A stretch of DNA of 9,719 nt from Vulcanimicrobiota bacterium (GTDB lineage Bacteria > Eremiobacterota > Eremiobacteria > Baltobacterales > Baltobacteraceae): positions 1 to 9,719 of the forward strand of contig JASHZC010000133.1 in NCBI GenBank assembly GCA_030042755.1, in the 5' to 3' direction. Positions 1 to 5,984 of the stretch are shown here, piece after piece; within the stretch, counting starts at the first letter, position 1, and every line of letters starts with the position of its first letter. Below the pieces are notes generated by a model. It was not told the origin of the DNA. It worked only from the letters and a program-made list of their open reading frames with translations, and did not search any database. A program made the translations under genes and the position numbers.

Positions 1-797
1 TACGCTATTTACCGGCAACGCCGCCGCCGGCCGCGGCTCCGCCGCCGCCGCCGGCTCCACCGCCGCCGCCGCCGCCGCCGCCGCCTCCGCCGCGGCGTCC
101 GCCTAACATTGCCTTCGTGGCCGGCGATTACTTGATCTCGCCCAAGGTCTACAACGAGTTCTCGCCTGGCAATACGGGCAGCGGTTCGTGGACCGTGCGG
201 GGCGGCATCATGTTTGACGCGTTCAGCCTACCGTTCATGCTCGAAGCCGACTACGCGAACTGGCAGTATCCGCACAACTGCGGCGTGCCGCAAACGGTCG
301 CGACGCCCTCCAATGCATCGGAGTGCTTCGTAACCTCGATCGGCAGCCGGTTCGCGACCTACGTACCGGCTTTTACCGCAGTCAATCGCAATATCGATGC
401 GCGATTTGGCATTCGCATCTTCCAGCCACACGTCTACGTTGCGATCGGGTACCTGTGGGCGTCGAACAACTACGGTTACCCGAACATGAACGCGGTCGGG
501 TTCGGCCTTGAAAAAATGCCGGACTTCAAATATCCGTTTACGTACTACGGAAGCGTTTACTACTATCCCAACGTGTCCGGCACGTACAGCAATCCATCCA
601 TCACCACCGGACCGACTTCGTTCGGCATCGGCTACAACGTCCTCAAGTACCAGGTGGGTATCCAGTGGGCGTTCGTTCCGGCGGTCTACCTCGATGCCGG
701 CTGGAAAGGGGAGAACTGGGCGAATAAAAACAACGCCCCGATCTCCCAGAGCTTCAACGGTCCTTACGCTGGTTTGGGCTTCTTCTTCCCGTTCTAG
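1..797 (+). CDS. Proline-rich outer-membrane beta-barrel protein, 5' end missing
   Basis: The reading frame is open from position 3 to the TAG at 795-797, giving 264 visible residues; the true start and any signal peptide lie before the window. The first ATG/GTG/TTG-type codon (GTG at 117) is not the start, because the frame upstream is a continuous Pro/Ala-rich segment (about residues 4-35) ending in 12 prolines in a row, then Arg-Arg-Pro-Pro. From about residue 37 the protein turns into alternating aromatic and polar stretches with many Tyr, Phe, Trp, Gly and Asn, as in an outer-membrane beta-barrel, and it ends in Gly-Phe-Phe-Phe-Pro-Phe. A C-terminal Phe is the usual signal recognised by the BAM insertion machinery. 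Two cysteines (visible residues 93 and 108) could form a loop disulfide. The proline tract may be a periplasmic linker. The specific function (porin, adhesin or structural protein) cannot be told. The gene ends in a strong terminator. Confidence 0.75.
   Translation, partial: RYLPATPPPAAAPPPPPAPPPPPPPPPPPPRRPPNIAFVAGDYLISPKVYNEFSPGNTGSGSWTVRGGIMFDAFSLPFMLEADYANWQYPHNCGVPQTVATPSNASECFVTSIGSRFATYVPAFTAVNRNIDARFGIRIFQPHVYVAIGYLWASNNYGYPNMNAVGFGLEKMPDFKYPFTYYGSVYYYPNVSGTYSNPSITTGPTSFGIGYNVLKYQVGIQWAFVPAVYLDAGWKGENWANKNNAPISQSFNGPYAGLGFFFPF
21..92 (+). repeat. CCG trinucleotide tract coding for polyproline
   Basis: The segment is made mostly of CCG codons: three, then an Ala triplet, five more, another Ala, then a run of 12 proline codons (57-92) of which ten are CCG. 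It is in frame with the beta-barrel downstream, so it is a coding repeat. Near-perfect triplet repeats such as this can change length by slippage in whole codons without breaking the frame. Confidence 0.8.
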
Positions 798-822
798 ACT
801 CGGAGCCCGTACCTAAAAAGCG

Positions 823-857
823 AACCGCCGTGGAAACGTGTTTTCCACGGCGGTTTT
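823..857. terminator. Bidirectional intrinsic terminator between convergent genes
   Basis: A perfect 14-bp inverted repeat (823-836 with 842-855) encloses a 5-base loop. It is followed by T residues (854-857) on the plus strand and preceded by five A residues (815-819), which give a U-tract when read from the minus strand. It lies between the stop of the beta-barrel gene and the stop of the convergent lipoprotein gene, so it can end transcription from both sides. Confidence 0.88.
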
Positions 858-869
858 GCTGGGCTTCGG

Positions 870-1853
870 CTAGGGGCCGGAGATGCGGAGGATCGGCCCC
901 GTTTTCACGACTTCGAAGGCCGAGCCGGGCACGTTCTTGAGCTGGTCGAGATCGTTGTCGTTCCAGCAGGACGACGCCTTGCCGCCCTCGCCCTGAAAGT
1001 ACCAGTTCGAGCCGTTGTCCGCCACGAACATGCCGTATTTCTTCATCGCGACCGCGACGACGTGCGCTTGGCCCGTTATGTGCGAAATGTCGTACGACGC
1101 CTTCATGCGCAAACGCAGCCCCATCGGCGGCAAACTCGGATCTCGGCTGTCGCTCGCGTAGTGCGTCGCTGGATGAATGTACCCTTCCTGCGTTTCATCG
1201 AATGTCACGCGCAGTGCGTGATTGATTGCTCCAGCTTTCACCTCGGCGCATTTTACCAGCGCCGGTAAGATCGGCAGGCCGGCCGCATCTGCCGACGTCC
1301 ACCCGTTGGGACGCAGCTTGTTCGTGTTTAAGTGGAAGATAGCGCCCGAACCAGCGTGCCAGCGCCGGCCGCCGTCGCGCGGATACGCGTCCCACATCTC
1401 GAAGAGCGTGCATTTGCCCTGCTGCAAGACGAGCACGTGACGATCGCCGGTCGCGTTGCGGCCGCCTTCGATCTGCGCGTTGGGCGGAATAGGGTACGGT
1501 CCCGGGTTGCTCTGCGACTTGTAGTAGAAGGTGACCGGCACGCGCTTTTGGGTGCTCGGTACGATGTTGAACGGAATGCCGTAATGGGGATCCTGCCCGA
1601 AATCGGGGTGGAGATTGCCGGGCAGGGCTGCGATATACTCGGCCGACCTCGGATCGAGCGGATACTTCGAGATGTCTTCGTTCCACCAGTTGTTGGCGGG
1701 AAAGATTTGACAGCCACCGACGATCGGCACCCCCGCCGGCTTGGCGCGCGCCGCGCTGCCTGACGCGGGAACTCCGGGCGCGTTGGGCACGCCGAAACCG
1801 GCGCACCCCGAAACCATAGCCGCCGAGAGAACGAGGAATAGCGAGCGCCGCAT
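870..1853 (-). CDS. Conserved lipoprotein of unknown function
   Basis: A 327-residue protein with a lipoprotein signal: Met-Arg-Arg, a hydrophobic stretch (residues 4-13) and a lipobox Val-Ser-Gly-Cys with the modified cysteine at residue 17. A low-complexity Gly/Pro/Ala linker runs to about residue 45, then a globular domain follows. Recognisable blocks are Asn-Asn-Trp-Trp-Asn (54-58), Asp-Arg-His-Val-Leu-Val-Leu (137-143), Phe-Glu-Met-Trp-Asp-Ala-Tyr (151-157), Trp-Thr-Ser-Ala-Asp-Ala-Ala-Gly-Leu-Pro (185-194), an Asn-His-Ala-Leu-Arg motif (211-215) and a C-terminal Tyr-Gly-Met-Phe-Val-Ala-Asp-Asn-Gly-Ser block (273-282). I recall similar blocks in secreted proteins of actinobacteria and other soil bacteria annotated only as hypothetical, so I name no function. 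The conserved His, Asp and Trp residues would suit a binding or hydrolytic site, but that is a guess. The start is well supported by a strong ribosome binding site. The gene is convergent with the beta-barrel gene and stands alone. Confidence 0.85.
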   Translation of the reverse strand: MRRSLFLVLSAAMVSGCAGFGVPNAPGVPASGSAARAKPAGVPIVGGCQIFPANNWWNEDISKYPLDPRSAEYIAALPGNLHPDFGQDPHYGIPFNIVPSTQKRVPVTFYYKSQSNPGPYPIPPNAQIEGGRNATGDRHVLVLQQGKCTLFEMWDAYPRDGGRRWHAGSGAIFHLNTNKLRPNGWTSADAAGLPILPALVKCAEVKAGAINHALRVTFDETQEGYIHPATHYASDSRDPSLPPMGLRLRMKASYDISHITGQAHVVAVAMKKYGMFVADNGSNWYFQGEGGKASSCWNDNDLDQLKNVPGSAFEVVKTGPILRISGP

Positions 1854-1859
1854 AGCAGT

Positions 1860-1867
1860 CCCCTCCT
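1860..1867 (-). promoter_or_regulatory. Strong Shine-Dalgarno site of the lipoprotein gene
   Basis: Read on the minus strand this is AGGAGGGG, six bases before the ATG at 1853. It fixes the start codon and shows that this genome uses canonical Shine-Dalgarno sites at least for some genes, in contrast to the genes starting at 2408 and 4413. Confidence 0.8.
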
Positions 1868-1912
1868 GCCTGCGAAATACGCCGTCGGCATCGCCCGCTC
1901 ATGCACCCGGCA

Positions 1913-1941
1913 TTGACAGGCTGCGCCAAGGCCGCTACCGT
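1913..1941 (+). promoter_or_regulatory. Sigma-70-type promoter of tRNA-Glu
   Basis: A perfect -35 box TTGACA (1913-1918) is followed by an exactly 17-base spacer and a -10 box TACCGT (1936-1941), which keeps the conserved T, A and final T. The predicted transcription start near 1948 lies about six bases before the mature 5' end of the tRNA. Spacing and position fit a housekeeping promoter. Confidence 0.75.
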
Positions 1942-1953
1942 GTGAAAGCACGC

Positions 1954-2025
1954 GGCGCCATCGTCTATCGGTTAGGACATCGCCCTTTCAAGGCGGAAAG
2001 ACGGGTTCGATTCCCGTTGGCGCTA
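1954..2025 (+). tRNA. tRNA-Glu (anticodon TTC)
   Basis: The 72-base sequence folds into a full cloverleaf. The acceptor stem pairs 1954-1960 with 2018-2024 and includes a terminal G-U pair. The D-arm carries the usual GGTTAGGAC pattern. The anticodon stem 1980-1984 pairs with 1992-1996 around the loop CTTTCAA, with anticodon TTC at 1987-1989. The T-arm stem 2001-2005 pairs with 2013-2017 around TTCGATT. The discriminator base is A2025. CCA is not encoded, so it must be added after transcription. The sequence closely resembles other bacterial tRNA-Glu genes. Confidence 0.96.
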
Positions 2026-2033
2026 GAAAGAAG

Positions 2034-2058
2034 TCCTTGTTTTTAAAGGGATTTTTTT
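2034..2058 (+). terminator. Weak intrinsic terminator after tRNA-Glu
   Basis: A 5-bp stem (2034-2038 with 2047-2051, one U-G pair) with a T-rich loop is followed by seven T residues (2052-2058), nine bases after the tRNA. The stem is weak, but the T-tract and position fit the end of a tRNA transcript. Confidence 0.5.
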
Positions 2059-2407
2059 CGATCAGATCGGTCTCCGGGCTAATTCCGGTCTACGCGTGAG
2101 TAAGCTTCAGCTGTCTTGAGCTACATCCCGCACCGCGTTCACGTCGTGACCTTGGATGCTACCGGAGGCCGAGAAAGAAAACTTAATGAACGGGAGCGGC
2201 GGTTTACCGGGTGCTGATCGTCAGCGTACGCCGACGAAGCGGCCGCGGCCGCGCGACTCGCAGACGGCGTAGGCGCCGCACCCGTCGTGCTTTTGATGAA
2301 GCGCGAGCAAGCTTATATGGGGACTGAGACGTTGGAAGTGCTCAGCTGGCAAATGCTGGAAAACCTTTTGGAGTTGCGAACGGCGCTTCGAGAGACTGAC
2401 GCGAATC
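2059..2407. other. Intergenic stretch without a confident gene
   Basis: Between the tRNA terminator and the sensor gene I see no confident gene. One plus-strand frame is open from 2218 to a TGA at 2413-2415, and its only ATG-type starts near the end give the micro-ORF listed separately. A perfect 14-base palindrome (2239-2252, GCGGCC repeated around its centre) lies here; it may only reflect GC-rich composition. A poor promoter-like pair (TTTTGA at 2291, TATATG at 2314, 17 bases apart) could drive the sensor gene, with weak support. Confidence 0.4.
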
Positions 2408-2415
2408 GTGCCTGA
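2296..2415 (+). CDS. Possible 39-residue micro-ORF overlapping the sensor gene start
   Basis: ATG at 2296 opens 39 codons ending in TGA at 2413-2415, overlapping the GTG start of the sensor gene (2408) by eight bases. The product would be soluble and helical, with a leucine-rich amphipathic stretch (about residues 13-33) rich in Leu, Glu and Arg. The frame continues upstream without a stop to 2218, where the residues are also alanine-rich and helix-like, so this could instead be the tail of a decayed longer gene. No Shine-Dalgarno site precedes the ATG. The support is the overlap geometry, typical of translational coupling, and the absence of a clear ribosome binding site for the downstream GTG. 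It may well be chance. Confidence 0.25.
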   Translation: MKREQAYMGTETLEVLSWQMLENLLELRTALRETDANRA

Positions 2416-4228
2416 GGCGACGTCGACCACTCGTTGGCGCCGTTTCCTCCTGGCGGTTTGCGCTGCCGGAGTCGTTCTCATCGGCTACGAGACGTGGCTG
2501 GAAGTAAACGCCGGCGGATTTCCCGGGCTCGACACCATGCCGACGGGCACGCCTTTCGTCCAAAGGGTGACGGTTGCGCGCGGAAGTGGTGCGTATCAGG
2601 CCGGCCTGCGCACCGGCGATCTCATCGACGGACGGCGCCTCTCCGCGCCGGAGCGATATCGTTGGTTCGCGGGGCGCGGCGCCTTGCTCTCCGGCACCAC
2701 GGTCGCACTGCCGGTCCAGCGCGGAATGAACGTAAGGACCGTTACCCTCAGAGCCCAGGCGCAGCCCGGCGGCTTCGATTCATATCTAGATGCTTATTCC
2801 GTCTGGATCGCCACGCTCGGGGACCTATGGGCGCTGCTCTTCGCCGCGCTCATTGCCTGGCGCCGAGCCGACAGCGTCGAGGCCCGGATTCTCTCCTTGT
2901 TGCTGTCGCTCAATGTCATTGGGATCGGACTCGAGCCCAATAACTGGTTAACGCCGTGGCCCGCGCTCGACGCTGTCGTTGCGAGCTGCGCGACCACGGT
3001 GATATGGGCGTCCTACGCGCTGTTCGTCGTCTACACCATGTGCTTTGGGAGGCCGCCGTCGCGCGCGCGCCGCGCGGTTGTGTGGCTCGCGTACGCGTCG
3101 ATGGCTCTCCCCGCGTTGCGCGGGCTACTCAGAGTCGTCGGTGTCTGGTCGGGAGCATTCGACCCATCACTGCTGCCTTGGTATGCGGGCTGGACCGGAG
3201 CCGCCGTGCGCGGCATCGTTCCGTGGTCCTTGATCCTGGTCTGCGCTGCGTGGGCGATTCAACAGGCGCGCGGCGCGGAACGGATGCGCGTTGCGTGGGC
3301 GAGCGCTTCGCTCGGCGTCTGGTTCGTTGCGGGCATCGTTGCTTTCTCGGCGCCGGCCGCCGCTCCGAGCTCGCCTGCGGTGTACATTGCTGCGGTAAAT
3401 CTTTTCAACGTCGTGTACTTCATCGCGCCGTTGGGCCTGACGTACTCGCTGCTCTACCGCAGATTGCTCGATATCGGTTTTGCCGTCAACCGAGCGGCAG
3501 TGTTCTCCGTGGTCTCCATCATCGTTATCGGCGCGTTCGTGCTCGTCGAGTGGCTGCTGGGAGGCTGGCTGCACGACGCAAGCCACGCGACCAACGTCGC
3601 CGCCAGCGCCCTGCTCGCGCTGGCTCTCGGGTTCTCGGTTCGCTTTATTCACGCTCGCATCGACCGATTCGTGGACAACGTGTTTTTTCGAAAGCGGTAC
3701 GAGAACGAACAGGCAATACTCAAACTCGCTCGCGAAGCGCCCTATATTACGGACGCCAAAACGCTACTCGACCGAACCGTATCAACGCTGGAGCTCCACG
3801 CTTCTGCGAGCTTTGTTGCGGTACTGCTCGACGACGGCGAAGGGCGATATGGAAGCTACGACGAGAACGACCCGGCACTAGTCGAACTGCGGTCGGTTCA
3901 CGAACCGCTCGATCTCCACTCGAGGCAAACGCAGATTCCCGGCGAGCTTGCCTACCCAATGGCGGCGCGGGGGCGGCTCGTCGGAGCCCTCGTCATGGGT
4001 CCCAAGGCGAGCGGAGAAACCTATGCACCCGACGAGTCGGATGCGATCGCGCAGCTCGCGCATGCCGTCGGAATTGCGCTGGACGGCTTGCTGCTTCGAA
4101 GCGATCAGTCACGCGACGGCGTGCGCGCAATGCTCGCGGGCCTTAAACTCGTTTCACAGAAACTGGACGGCATTGCTGCTGCAATCGGCGCGCGACCGGA
4201 TGAAGCGCGAATTGCCAAACCGCACTGA
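2408..4228 (+). CDS. PDZ-multiTM-GAF membrane sensor protein without output domain
   Basis: A 606-residue membrane protein. After a short basic N-terminus, one helix (about 11-27) crosses the membrane. Residues 36-117 look like a PDZ domain, with the typical Ala-Gly-Leu-Arg-Thr-Gly-Asp-Leu-Ile core at 65-73, expected on the outer side. Roughly eight or nine hydrophobic helices follow (about 132-151, 157-176, 188-212, 223-242, 267-285, 296-315, 330-350, 363-384, 394-412). A basic juxtamembrane segment with Phe-Phe-Arg-Lys-Arg-Tyr (426-431) resembles the linker of membrane histidine kinases. Residues 432-565 fit a GAF domain and the last 40 residues are a short helical tail. There is no HisKA/HATPase, GGDEF, EAL or DNA-binding domain. 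ComP-like histidine kinases share the membrane-plus-linker layout, so this may be a kinase relative that lost its catalytic part, or it may signal through a partner. The start is the only ATG/GTG/TTG codon available in this frame after the stop at 2297; no good Shine-Dalgarno site precedes it. Confidence 0.8.
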   Translation: MPEATSTTRWRRFLLAVCAAGVVLIGYETWLEVNAGGFPGLDTMPTGTPFVQRVTVARGSGAYQAGLRTGDLIDGRRLSAPERYRWFAGRGALLSGTTVALPVQRGMNVRTVTLRAQAQPGGFDSYLDAYSVWIATLGDLWALLFAALIAWRRADSVEARILSLLLSLNVIGIGLEPNNWLTPWPALDAVVASCATTVIWASYALFVVYTMCFGRPPSRARRAVVWLAYASMALPALRGLLRVVGVWSGAFDPSLLPWYAGWTGAAVRGIVPWSLILVCAAWAIQQARGAERMRVAWASASLGVWFVAGIVAFSAPAAAPSSPAVYIAAVNLFNVVYFIAPLGLTYSLLYRRLLDIGFAVNRAAVFSVVSIIVIGAFVLVEWLLGGWLHDASHATNVAASALLALALGFSVRFIHARIDRFVDNVFFRKRYENEQAILKLAREAPYITDAKTLLDRTVSTLELHASASFVAVLLDDGEGRYGSYDENDPALVELRSVHEPLDLHSRQTQIPGELAYPMAARGRLVGALVMGPKASGETYAPDESDAIAQLAHAVGIALDGLLLRSDQSRDGVRAMLAGLKLVSQKLDGIAAAIGARPDEARIAKPH

Positions 4229-4259
4229 GCCGTTGACTACCTGACTGCGCGAACGGAAA

Positions 4260-4273
4260 AGCTGGCGCCGGCT
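4260..4273. other. Imperfect 14-base palindrome upstream of the decarboxylase
   Basis: AGCTGGCGCCGGCT reads the same on both strands except at one symmetric position pair. It lies between the sensor and decarboxylase genes and could be an operator for a dimeric regulator, or chance in GC-rich DNA. Confidence 0.2.
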
Positions 4274-4313
4274 CGACCGACGGAGAGCTCGATACTAAAA
4301 CGGGACCGGCGGG

Positions 4314-4344
4314 GGCTGCAAGCTCTAAGCCGCTAAGCCTTTTT
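4314..4344 (+). terminator. Possible weak terminator after the sensor gene
   Basis: GGCT (4314-4317) can pair with AGCC (4336-4339), directly followed by five further T residues (4340-4344). The stem is short and the loop long, so the call rests mostly on the T-tract and the intergenic position. The same stretch carries CTAAG three times (4325, 4333 and 4346), the first two as a tandem 7-base repeat CTAAGCC. Confidence 0.25.
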
Positions 4345-4400
4345 ACTAAGGTTTCTTCGGCAACAGCAAGATTCGGATGGTTCCGTCCGAGCGGCGGCGC

Positions 4401-4406
4401 TACGAT
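4401..4406 (+). promoter_or_regulatory. Possible -10 box giving a leaderless decarboxylase mRNA
   Basis: TACGAT matches the conserved positions of a -10 box and ends six bases before the ATG at 4413, so transcription could begin at or next to the start codon. No convincing -35 box stands 16-18 bases upstream, and no Shine-Dalgarno site precedes either possible ATG (4377 or 4413), which fits a leaderless transcript. Confidence 0.35.
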
Positions 4407-4412
4407 ACTGTC

Positions 4413-5828
4413 ATGTTACAGACGACGTCGACGTTTCACTCCGCGCTGCGAACCGCGTACCAAGAAGCCCTGTCGTTTCTTCAATCGCTCGCGCACGCCC
4501 CGGTTGGCGCGACCGCCGATGCGGCGACGCTTCGCGAAAGGCTCTTTCGGCCACTCGAGGATGGATCGATTGATGCGGTTGCGGTCATCGAGGAACTGGT
4601 GCGAGATGTCGAGGGCGGTATACTCGGTATGCCCGGTGGCCGCTTCTTCGGGTGGGTGATAGGCGGCGCTCTGCCCGCCGCATTAGCGGCGGACTGGTTG
4701 ACTTCCACGTGGGATCAGAACGCCGCGTTGTATGCGTGCGGTCCCGCGGCAGCGATCGCCGAAGAGATTGCCGGGGCATGGCTCAAGGATTTGTTGCAGT
4801 TGCCGCCATCAGCGAGTTTTGCGCTGGTGACGGGATGCCAGATGGCGCATGTCACCTGCCTGGCAGCCGCGCGGCACGCGCTGCTGGAGCGCTGCGGTTG
4901 GAACGTCGAACAGCGCGGGCTTTTCGCAGCTCCTCCTATCAAGATCGTTGCGAGCGCCAACCGTCACGCATCGATCGACCGGGCCGCGAGGCTGCTCGGA
5001 CTCGGAACGCAGCAGATCGACCTTCTAGAGCCGAACGCTGGTGAAACGATGGATCCGCAATCGCTTCGCCGCGCGCTGCAGGCGGGTCCCAATGCGCCCG
5101 CCGTCGCGATTCTTGCGGCCGGGGACATCAATACCGGAGCGTTCGATTCGTTCAAAGAGCTGATTCCGATTGCCAAGGAGCTCGGCGCCTGGGTTCACGT
5201 CGACGGCGCCTTCGGTCTTTGGGCTGCAGCGAGCCCCCGCCATCGCGGTTTGCTAGCGGGTGTGGAAGCCGCCGATTCGTGGGCAAGCGACGGACACAAG
5301 TGGTTGAACGTTCCGTTTGACTGCGGGTATGCATTCGTCGCTGACGCGCAGGCGCATCGTGCGGCAATGTCTGCGCGCGCGCCGTATATCGCGCAAACGG
5401 CGATTGCTCGCGATCAGATCGACTGGAACCCGGATTGGTCGCGCCGCGCGCGCGGCTTCTCTACATATGCCGCCATCCGGCAACTCGGGCGCAGCGGAAT
5501 CGCCGATTTGATCGAGCGCTCGTGCCGGCATGCCGCCGCGCTGGTAGCCCGAGTCGGCAGCCTCGAAGGCGCGGAAGTGTTGTGGAGTCCCATCCTCAAT
5601 CAAGGTCTCGTGCGATTCAAATCCACGCGCCGGGACGCCCTCGCTGCGGAACACGATGCCCGAACGGAAGATGTGATCGATCGTATCGTTCGCTCAGGCC
5701 AAGCCTACTTCGGCCCTACGACCTGGCGCGGGATGCGTGCGATGCGGGTGAGCGTCGTGAACTGGCAGACCTCGGACGACGATGTTTCGCAAGCGGTAGC
5801 CGCCGTCGCGAACGCACTCAGTGGCTGA
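4413..5828 (+). CDS. Group II PLP-dependent amino-acid decarboxylase family protein
   Basis: A fold-type I pyridoxal-phosphate enzyme of the AADC/glutamate decarboxylase group, cytosolic, 471 residues from this start. The N-terminal part has the Gly-Gly-Arg-Phe-Phe-Gly-Trp-Val block; Val-Thr-Gly-Cys-Gln-Met-Ala-His forms the cofactor phosphate region; His-Val-Asp-Gly-Ala-Phe-Gly holds the Asp (residue 264) that binds the pyridine nitrogen; Ser-Asp-Gly-His-Lys-Trp holds the Schiff-base lysine (residue 296). The C-terminal Arg-Val-Ser-Val-Val-Asn-Trp-Gln-Thr block is also family-like. All expected catalytic residues are present and the length is normal. Classical members have Asn-Pro-His-Lys rather than Asp-Gly-His-Lys, so this belongs to a divergent subfamily of unknown substrate; some relatives are labelled aspartate aminotransferase family. 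An ATG at 4377 would add 12 residues. I prefer 4413 because it sits just after a -10-like box and my memory of relatives suggests they begin about there. No substrate-specific partner gene is adjacent. Confidence 0.9.
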   Translation: MLQTTSTFHSALRTAYQEALSFLQSLAHAPVGATADAATLRERLFRPLEDGSIDAVAVIEELVRDVEGGILGMPGGRFFGWVIGGALPAALAADWLTSTWDQNAALYACGPAAAIAEEIAGAWLKDLLQLPPSASFALVTGCQMAHVTCLAAARHALLERCGWNVEQRGLFAAPPIKIVASANRHASIDRAARLLGLGTQQIDLLEPNAGETMDPQSLRRALQAGPNAPAVAILAAGDINTGAFDSFKELIPIAKELGAWVHVDGAFGLWAAASPRHRGLLAGVEAADSWASDGHKWLNVPFDCGYAFVADAQAHRAAMSARAPYIAQTAIARDQIDWNPDWSRRARGFSTYAAIRQLGRSGIADLIERSCRHAAALVARVGSLEGAEVLWSPILNQGLVRFKSTRRDALAAEHDARTEDVIDRIVRSGQAYFGPTTWRGMRAMRVSVVNWQTSDDDVSQAVAAVANALSG

Positions 5829-5831
5829 ATC

Positions 5832-5859
5832 CGCGGAGAATAGGGTCGTGCTCTCCGCG
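5832..5859 (+). terminator. Hairpin after the decarboxylase gene
   Basis: A perfect 8-bp GC-rich stem (5832-5839 with 5852-5859) with a 12-base loop begins three bases after the stop codon. No T-tract follows, so it may slow or protect the transcript rather than end it. Confidence 0.35.
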
Positions 5860-5949
5860 AGATAGCAGCGCGCCCGCTGGAGCGGAGCTGCGAAACGGTG
5901 TAGCCGAAGACCGCGTCGAACCGTCGCAACCCGGTCGACGCTGCGGGCC

Positions 5950-5955
5950 AGGAGG
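5950..5955 (+). promoter_or_regulatory. Shine-Dalgarno site of the solute-binding lipoprotein
   Basis: AGGAGG is a perfect ribosome binding site, but it lies 29 bases before the first canonical in-frame start (GTG 5985). In-frame near-cognate codons lie closer: ACG at 5964 (8 bases after) and ATC at 5967 (11 bases after). The site therefore argues for an upstream start. Confidence 0.6.
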
Positions 5956-5984
5956 TTTGGCCGACGATCCGTCACCCCGTCGCA

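Noticed and set aside
21..92. CCG repeat as a possible CRISPR or other array
   Set aside because: There are no spacers; the tract is in frame with the beta-barrel gene and codes for proline.
1195..1951. Long minus-strand reading frames overlapping the lipoprotein gene
   Set aside because: Arg-rich, low-complexity translations in other frames of a gene with a clear lipobox and ribosome site; typical GC-rich shadows.
1954..2060. tRNA-Glu 3' end as an integration (attachment) site
   Set aside because: I found no second copy of the tRNA 3' end in the window and no integrase gene.
2239..2252. Perfect 14-base GC palindrome
   Set aside because: Made only of GCGGCC-type units in very GC-rich DNA, with no promoter around it; chance is the simpler explanation.
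2186..2272. 28-codon ORF from the ATG at 2186
   Set aside because: Too short, Arg/Pro-rich composition looks random, and the nearest GGAGG is too far upstream to serve it.
2956..4146. 396-codon frame inside the sensor gene
   Set aside because: Extremely Arg-rich with no recognisable domain; the overlapping frame has coherent PDZ, membrane and GAF regions.
4233..4261. TTGACT as a -35 box for the decarboxylase
   Set aside because: No -10-like hexamer lies 16-18 bases downstream.
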